From contig JAGQTV010000103.1 in the NCBI GenBank assembly GCA_020438845.1, positions 124,001 to 188,000 of the forward strand: a stretch of DNA of 64,000 bases, read 5' to 3'. Below are positions 60,659 to 64,000 of the stretch, piece after piece. The notes beneath the pieces are model-generated. The model saw only the letters and a list, made by a program, of their open reading frames with translations. It was not told where the DNA came from and made no database searches. Source of the DNA: Mycobacterium sp. (lineage in GTDB: Bacteria > Actinomycetota > Actinomycetes > Mycobacteriales > Mycobacteriaceae). Position numbers and translations under genes: made by a program. Numbering within the stretch: the stretch's first letter is position 1; each line of letters begins with the position of its first letter.

Positions 60659-61779
60659 GTCGCCACCTGCACTTTGACCCCGGCGCCGGCCACCGTCTCG
60701 TAAACCCGCATGATGTCGTCGGCAACCACCGGCCAGTCGTAACGCTGAACTGCGATTCCGGCCTCAGCGACGTAGCGGGCCCGCAGTGCATCATCGGAGA
60801 GCACCACGATGAGCGCCTCGGCCAGCGCGTCGGAGTCTTCGACCGGCACCAACCGCCCCGCCTCACCGTCCTCAAGCACCCGCCGGAACGCGTCCAGATC
60901 GCTGGCCACCACCGCAGTGCCGGCTGCCATCGCCTCGACCAGCACGATGCCGAAGCTCTCGCCGCCCGTGTTGGGCGCGCAGTAGACGTCGGCGCTGCGC
61001 AGTGCGGAGGCCTTCTGCGCGTCGTCGACCTGGCCGAGAAACGTCAGGTGGTCGGAGAGCGCGCCGGCCTCTTGGCGGAGTTCATCTTCATCGCCGCGGC
61101 CGACAATCAAAATCTCGACTTCGGGAAAACGTTGCGTCAGTGCGGGTAAGGCTCCCAACAGCACAGACATGCCCTTGCGGGGTTCGCCGAACCGGCCCAG
61201 GAACAGCACGGTCTTGCCAGGACGGGGATAGCCCGGCAGCGGAACCGCCGATGCGAACGCCTGGACGTCGACGCCGTTGGGTATCTGCACCGCGTCGGCG
61301 CCCAGCGCCTCCATCTGCCAACGCCGGGCCAGATCGGACACCGCGATGCGGCCGACGATCTTCTCGTTCCACGGCCGCAGGATGCCCTGAAAAAAGCTGA
61401 GCGCCAACGACTTTGTGGTCGAAGTGTGAAAGGTCGCGACAATCGGACCCTCGGCTACCATCAGGGCCAGCACCGAGAGGCTCGGCGCGTTCGGTTCGTG
61501 CAGATGCAGGACGTCGAACTGCCCGTCGTAGATCCACCGTTTGACCTTGCGGTGGGTCGCGGGACCGAAGCGCAGCCGCGCCACCGACCCGTTGTACGGG
61601 ATCGGGACCGCCTTGCCGGCGGAGACGACGTACTCCGGCAACTTGACATGCGGCGAGGACGGCGCGAGCACGCTGACCTCGTGGCCCCGCGCGCGCATCA
61701 CCTCAGCCAACTGAAGCACGTGCGCCTGCACCCCGCCGGGGACGTCGAAGGAGTACGGGCACACCATCCCTATGCGCAT
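60655..61779 (-). CDS. pimA: Phosphatidylinositol alpha-mannosyltransferase
   Basis: Adds the first mannose to phosphatidylinositol on the cytoplasmic face of the membrane, the essential entry to PIMs, LM and LAM. 374 aa, GT-B fold of family GT4. MVCPYSFDVPGGVQAHVLQL at the N-terminus, VATFHTSTTKSL, LGRFGEPRKGM, and the donor site GGESFGIVLVEAMAAGTAVV. ATG 61779 is 16 bp after the patA stop. Confidence 0.96.
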   Translation of the reverse strand: MRIGMVCPYSFDVPGGVQAHVLQLAEVMRARGHEVSVLAPSSPHVKLPEYVVSAGKAVPIPYNGSVARLRFGPATHRKVKRWIYDGQFDVLHLHEPNAPSLSVLALMVAEGPIVATFHTSTTKSLALSFFQGILRPWNEKIVGRIAVSDLARRWQMEALGADAVQIPNGVDVQAFASAVPLPGYPRPGKTVLFLGRFGEPRKGMSVLLGALPALTQRFPEVEILIVGRGDEDELRQEAGALSDHLTFLGQVDDAQKASALRSADVYCAPNTGGESFGIVLVEAMAAGTAVVASDLDAFRRVLEDGEAGRLVPVEDSDALAEALIVVLSDDALRARYVAEAGIAVQRYDWPVVADDIMRVYETVAGAGVKVQVAT

Positions 61780-61795
61780 ATCGGGCCGATGCCCA

Positions 61796-62752
61796 TCAGT
61801 CCGAATCTTCCTCAAGATAGGCCCGGCGCGAGTCGGAGAGGTCGGCAAGCCACAGTGGCTGAAGCATGTGCCAGTCCTGGGGGTGAGCTGCGATGTTGAC
61901 CGCGAACCGGTCGGCCAGCGCCTGAATGATCACGCGGACGTCACCGGAACCGGTATCGATAGCGTCATCGATCTGGACCACGCAGTCCTGGCCGTCGTAA
62001 TAGACGTGAGCGGGATGCAGTGGAGCGCCGGTCTCGATCGCCAGCTTCGCCGGGCCCGCAGGCATCCTGGTCGGTTCACCGAAGAATTCCACCGGCACCC
62101 CGGACCGAGTGAGATCACGGTCGGCCATCAAGCACACAAACTGATTGGAACGAAGCCGCTCGGCGAGTACCTCGGCAGGCGGTCGCTCTCCTCCGGTCAA
62201 GGGCAGCACTTCGAATCCGAGGCTCTCGCGGAACTCGATGAACCGGTCATAAAGCGACTCCGGCTTGAGCCGCTCGGCCACGGTGGTGAACGTCCCGTAG
62301 TGCTGGGCCAGCCAGACCCCGGCCATGTCCCAGTTGCCGCTGTGCGGCAGTGCCATTACCGCACCACGACCGGCTTGTTTGGCCGCGGCGAACTTGTCGG
62401 CTCCCTGAAAGACAGCGTCCAGGCGTTGAGCTAATGCGACGTGGTTCATCGACGGCAGCCGAAAAGCCTCCCGCCAGTACCGCGCGTAGGACATCAGCGA
62501 TGCCCGCATGAGCGAGTCGGGCACCTCGTCCGGGGCCGTTCCGATCACCCGTGCCAGGTTCTTTCGCAACTGTTGGGGGCCGCCCCCCCGCGCCGCGTAA
62601 CGGGCGCCAAAGTCGAAGAGGTTGCGCGCCAGCCCGTCCGGCATGGCGCGAACGAGCTGCCAGCCGGCCGCATACCCCCAGTCGGTCAAGTTCTCGCCGG
62701 ACGGAAGTCGCTTTGTGCCTGCCCGCCAGACTGTGGTCGGACCGTCGATCAC
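61796..62752 (-). CDS. patA: Phosphatidylinositol mannoside acyltransferase
   Basis: Transfers palmitate to the 6-position of the 2-linked mannose of PIM1/PIM2. 318 aa, LpxL-like fold. The HxxxxD motif is HSGNWD (residues 137-142). Amphipathic N-terminus. GTG 62752 overlaps the pgsA stop (GTGA). Corresponds to Rv2611c. Confidence 0.94.
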   Translation of the reverse strand: MIDGPTTVWRAGTKRLPSGENLTDWGYAAGWQLVRAMPDGLARNLFDFGARYAARGGGPQQLRKNLARVIGTAPDEVPDSLMRASLMSYARYWREAFRLPSMNHVALAQRLDAVFQGADKFAAAKQAGRGAVMALPHSGNWDMAGVWLAQHYGTFTTVAERLKPESLYDRFIEFRESLGFEVLPLTGGERPPAEVLAERLRSNQFVCLMADRDLTRSGVPVEFFGEPTRMPAGPAKLAIETGAPLHPAHVYYDGQDCVVQIDDAIDTGSGDVRVIIQALADRFAVNIAAHPQDWHMLQPLWLADLSDSRRAYLEEDSD

Positions 62753-63441
62753 CGCTCGTCGCTCCTGTTCTCGGTGCTACCCGGATTACCTGGTTCCACA
62801 CCGGGAGCCTGCCCTATCCGCTCGGTCGCCCCCGGCGAACTGCGGACGCTGTGCAACCGCTGGCCCACGGTGACCAGGCTGGCCACGGCAAGCAGCCACA
62901 TTGCGATGGGCAACGCGGGTGGCATGGGGAAGAACGGGAAGTCCGACAATCCTGCGCCGGCCAGCACGATGATCAACCGCTCGGGCCGCTCTATCAGCCC
63001 CCCGCCACCGTTGAGACCGGTGGCCTCGGCGCGGGCCTTGATGTAGGAGATCACCTGCGAGGTCACCAGGCAGATCAGGATGGCCACCATCAACGTGAAA
63101 TCGTGCATCCCAAAGGCAGCCCACCACAGCAGGCCGCAGAACACCGCTCCGTCGCTGATCCGGTCGCAGGTGGCATCCAGCACCGCACCGAAGCGAGTAC
63201 CGCCGCCCAGTTGCCGGGCCATCGCACCGTCGAGCATGTCGGCCAGCACGAAGAACCACACCACAACCGCGCCAGCGAATAGTCGACCCGCGGGGAAGAG
63301 CGTCAACGCGCCGAGTACCGACGCCGCGGTTCCGACGATCGTGACGACGTCGGGCGTCAGTCCCGCCCGCACCGCTGCTCGGGCCAGCGGAACGCTGACC
63401 TTGGTGTAGGCGGCCCGGGTCATCAGATAAAAGTCGCTCAT
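62749..63441 (-). CDS. pgsA: Phosphatidylinositol phosphate synthase
   Basis: CDP-alcohol phosphatidyltransferase using inositol 3-phosphate. 230 aa, six helices. The signature D-x2-DG-x2-AR-x8-G-x3-D-x3-D is complete (DMLDGAMARQ ... RFGAVLDATCD). C-terminal hydrophilic tail. ATG 63441 overlaps the HIT stop (ATGA). Called pgsA1 (Rv2612c) in M. tuberculosis. Confidence 0.95.
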   Translation of the reverse strand: MSDFYLMTRAAYTKVSVPLARAAVRAGLTPDVVTIVGTAASVLGALTLFPAGRLFAGAVVVWFFVLADMLDGAMARQLGGGTRFGAVLDATCDRISDGAVFCGLLWWAAFGMHDFTLMVAILICLVTSQVISYIKARAEATGLNGGGGLIERPERLIIVLAGAGLSDFPFFPMPPALPIAMWLLAVASLVTVGQRLHSVRSSPGATERIGQAPGVEPGNPGSTENRSDER

Positions 63442-63983
63442 GCCTGCGAGGCCCACTCCTCAGCCAGCAGTTTGCGGGTGTCACGCAGCAACTGCGGAAT
63501 CACCTTGGTCTGACCCACGACGGTGATGAAGTTGGCGTCTCCGATCCATCGTGGCACCACGTGCATGTGCAGGTGCTCGGCTAGTGACCCACCGGCCGAC
63601 CGGCCCAGATTCAGCCCGACGTTGAACGCATCCGGCCGGGAAACGGCCTTGATCACCCGAATGGCCCGCTGCGTGAAGGCCATCAACTCCGCGCTCTCAG
63701 CCTCCGTGAGGTCTTCCAGCTCCGAGACACGGCGGTACGGCACCACCATCAAGTGGCCCGGGTTGTACGGGTAGAGGTTGAGTACGGCGTACACCAGCTC
63801 CCCGCGCGCCACCACGAGTCCCTCCTCGTCGGGGAGCTCGGGAATAGCGGTGAAGGGCTCAGCGGCCTGCTTGGAGTCGCGTGGGCGCGGCGTCTCGACG
63901 ATGTAACTCATCCGGTGTGGGGTCCACAGACGCTGCAACCGATCCCGGTCACCGGTACCTGAATCGACCAGCTCGTCAGTCAC
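63438..63983 (-). CDS. HIT-family protein (Ap4A phosphorylase type)
   Basis: 181 aa. Histidine triad HLHMHVV in GGSLAEHLHMHVVPRW; LYPYNPGHLMVVPYRRV is typical of the branch to which Rv2613c, reported as an Ap4A phosphorylase, belongs. GTG 63983 is preceded in another frame by a TGA at 63980-63982, which might be the thrS stop (GTGA overlap); GTG 63995 is the alternative. First gene of the HIT-pgsA-patA-pimA group inside the window. Confidence 0.88.
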   Translation of the reverse strand: MTDELVDSGTGDRDRLQRLWTPHRMSYIVETPRPRDSKQAAEPFTAIPELPDEEGLVVARGELVYAVLNLYPYNPGHLMVVPYRRVSELEDLTEAESAELMAFTQRAIRVIKAVSRPDAFNVGLNLGRSAGGSLAEHLHMHVVPRWIGDANFITVVGQTKVIPQLLRDTRKLLAEEWASQA

Positions 63984-64000
63984 CGTCCACTCCACGACCG

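Overview
The window is high-GC mycobacterial chromosome. I would place it in a fast-growing or environmental Mycobacterium (Mycolicibacterium) rather than the M. tuberculosis complex. The support is the gene content: the PI-mannoside genes pimA, patA and pgsA, an MmpS/MmpL pair, a Rel (p)ppGpp enzyme, an actinobacterial EF-P, a proline-rich SecD and a DUF222-HNH (13E12-type) gene. Gene order also follows two M. tuberculosis blocks that are separate in that species, pyrR-carB (Rv1379-Rv1384) and nusB to the HIT gene (Rv2533c-Rv2613c), here lying side by side. Most genes are on the minus strand, many joined by 4-bp ATGA/GTGA stop-start overlaps. Locus-tag comparisons are from memory, not from a search.

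Layout: (1) 1-6.9 kb, the pyrimidine operon pyrR-pyrB-pyrC-(membrane protein)-carA-carB, transcribed leftwards behind a PyrR-binding hairpin; carB runs off the left edge. (2) 7-10.3 kb, a small variable patch with a GNAT acetyltransferase, a serine hydrolase and a methyltransferase. (3) 10.3-18.1 kb, nusB, efp, pepQ and the shikimate genes aroQ-aroB-aroK-aroC plus aroE, with a prepilin-peptidase-like protein. (4) 18.1-24.5 kb, mltG, ruvX, alaS, yjbQ and a DUF222-HNH gene with a LexA-like box over its start codon. (5) 24.6-33.8 kb, rarA, then an MmpL-MmpS-acyltransferase lipid-export locus, then aspS and a zinc metallopeptidase. (6) 33.8-43.9 kb, a secreted repeat protein, hisS, a metallo-hydrolase, ppiB, a universal stress protein, an amino-acid permease, relA and apt. 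(7) 44-49.2 kb, a solute-binding lipoprotein with secF, secD and yajC. (8) 49.4-54.1 kb, a GAF-GGDEF protein, a GABA/aminobutyraldehyde pair, an amidohydrolase remnant and a DUF1304 protein. (9) 54.1-57.2 kb, the SOS-controlled ruvC-ruvA-ruvB genes and yebC. (10) 57.2-64 kb, pyridoxal-phosphate synthesis (pdxS, pdxT), tesB, a Nudix region that looks frameshifted, and the PIM genes pimA-patA-pgsA followed upstream by a HIT protein.

The most unusual sequence-level features are short tandem duplications. Between pyrC and the next gene, a 17-bp unit occurs three times, each carrying TCATGA, so the ATGA stop-start overlap is repeated and creates a relay of two 6-codon mini-ORFs. Another 3 x 17-bp array, also starting GTTCA, spans the stop codon of the methyltransferase. 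The pepQ and relA stop regions are duplicated too, and in-frame repeats lengthen PyrB, RelA, AroK and a secreted protein. I found no CRISPR array, rRNA, tRNA, prophage or insertion sequence.
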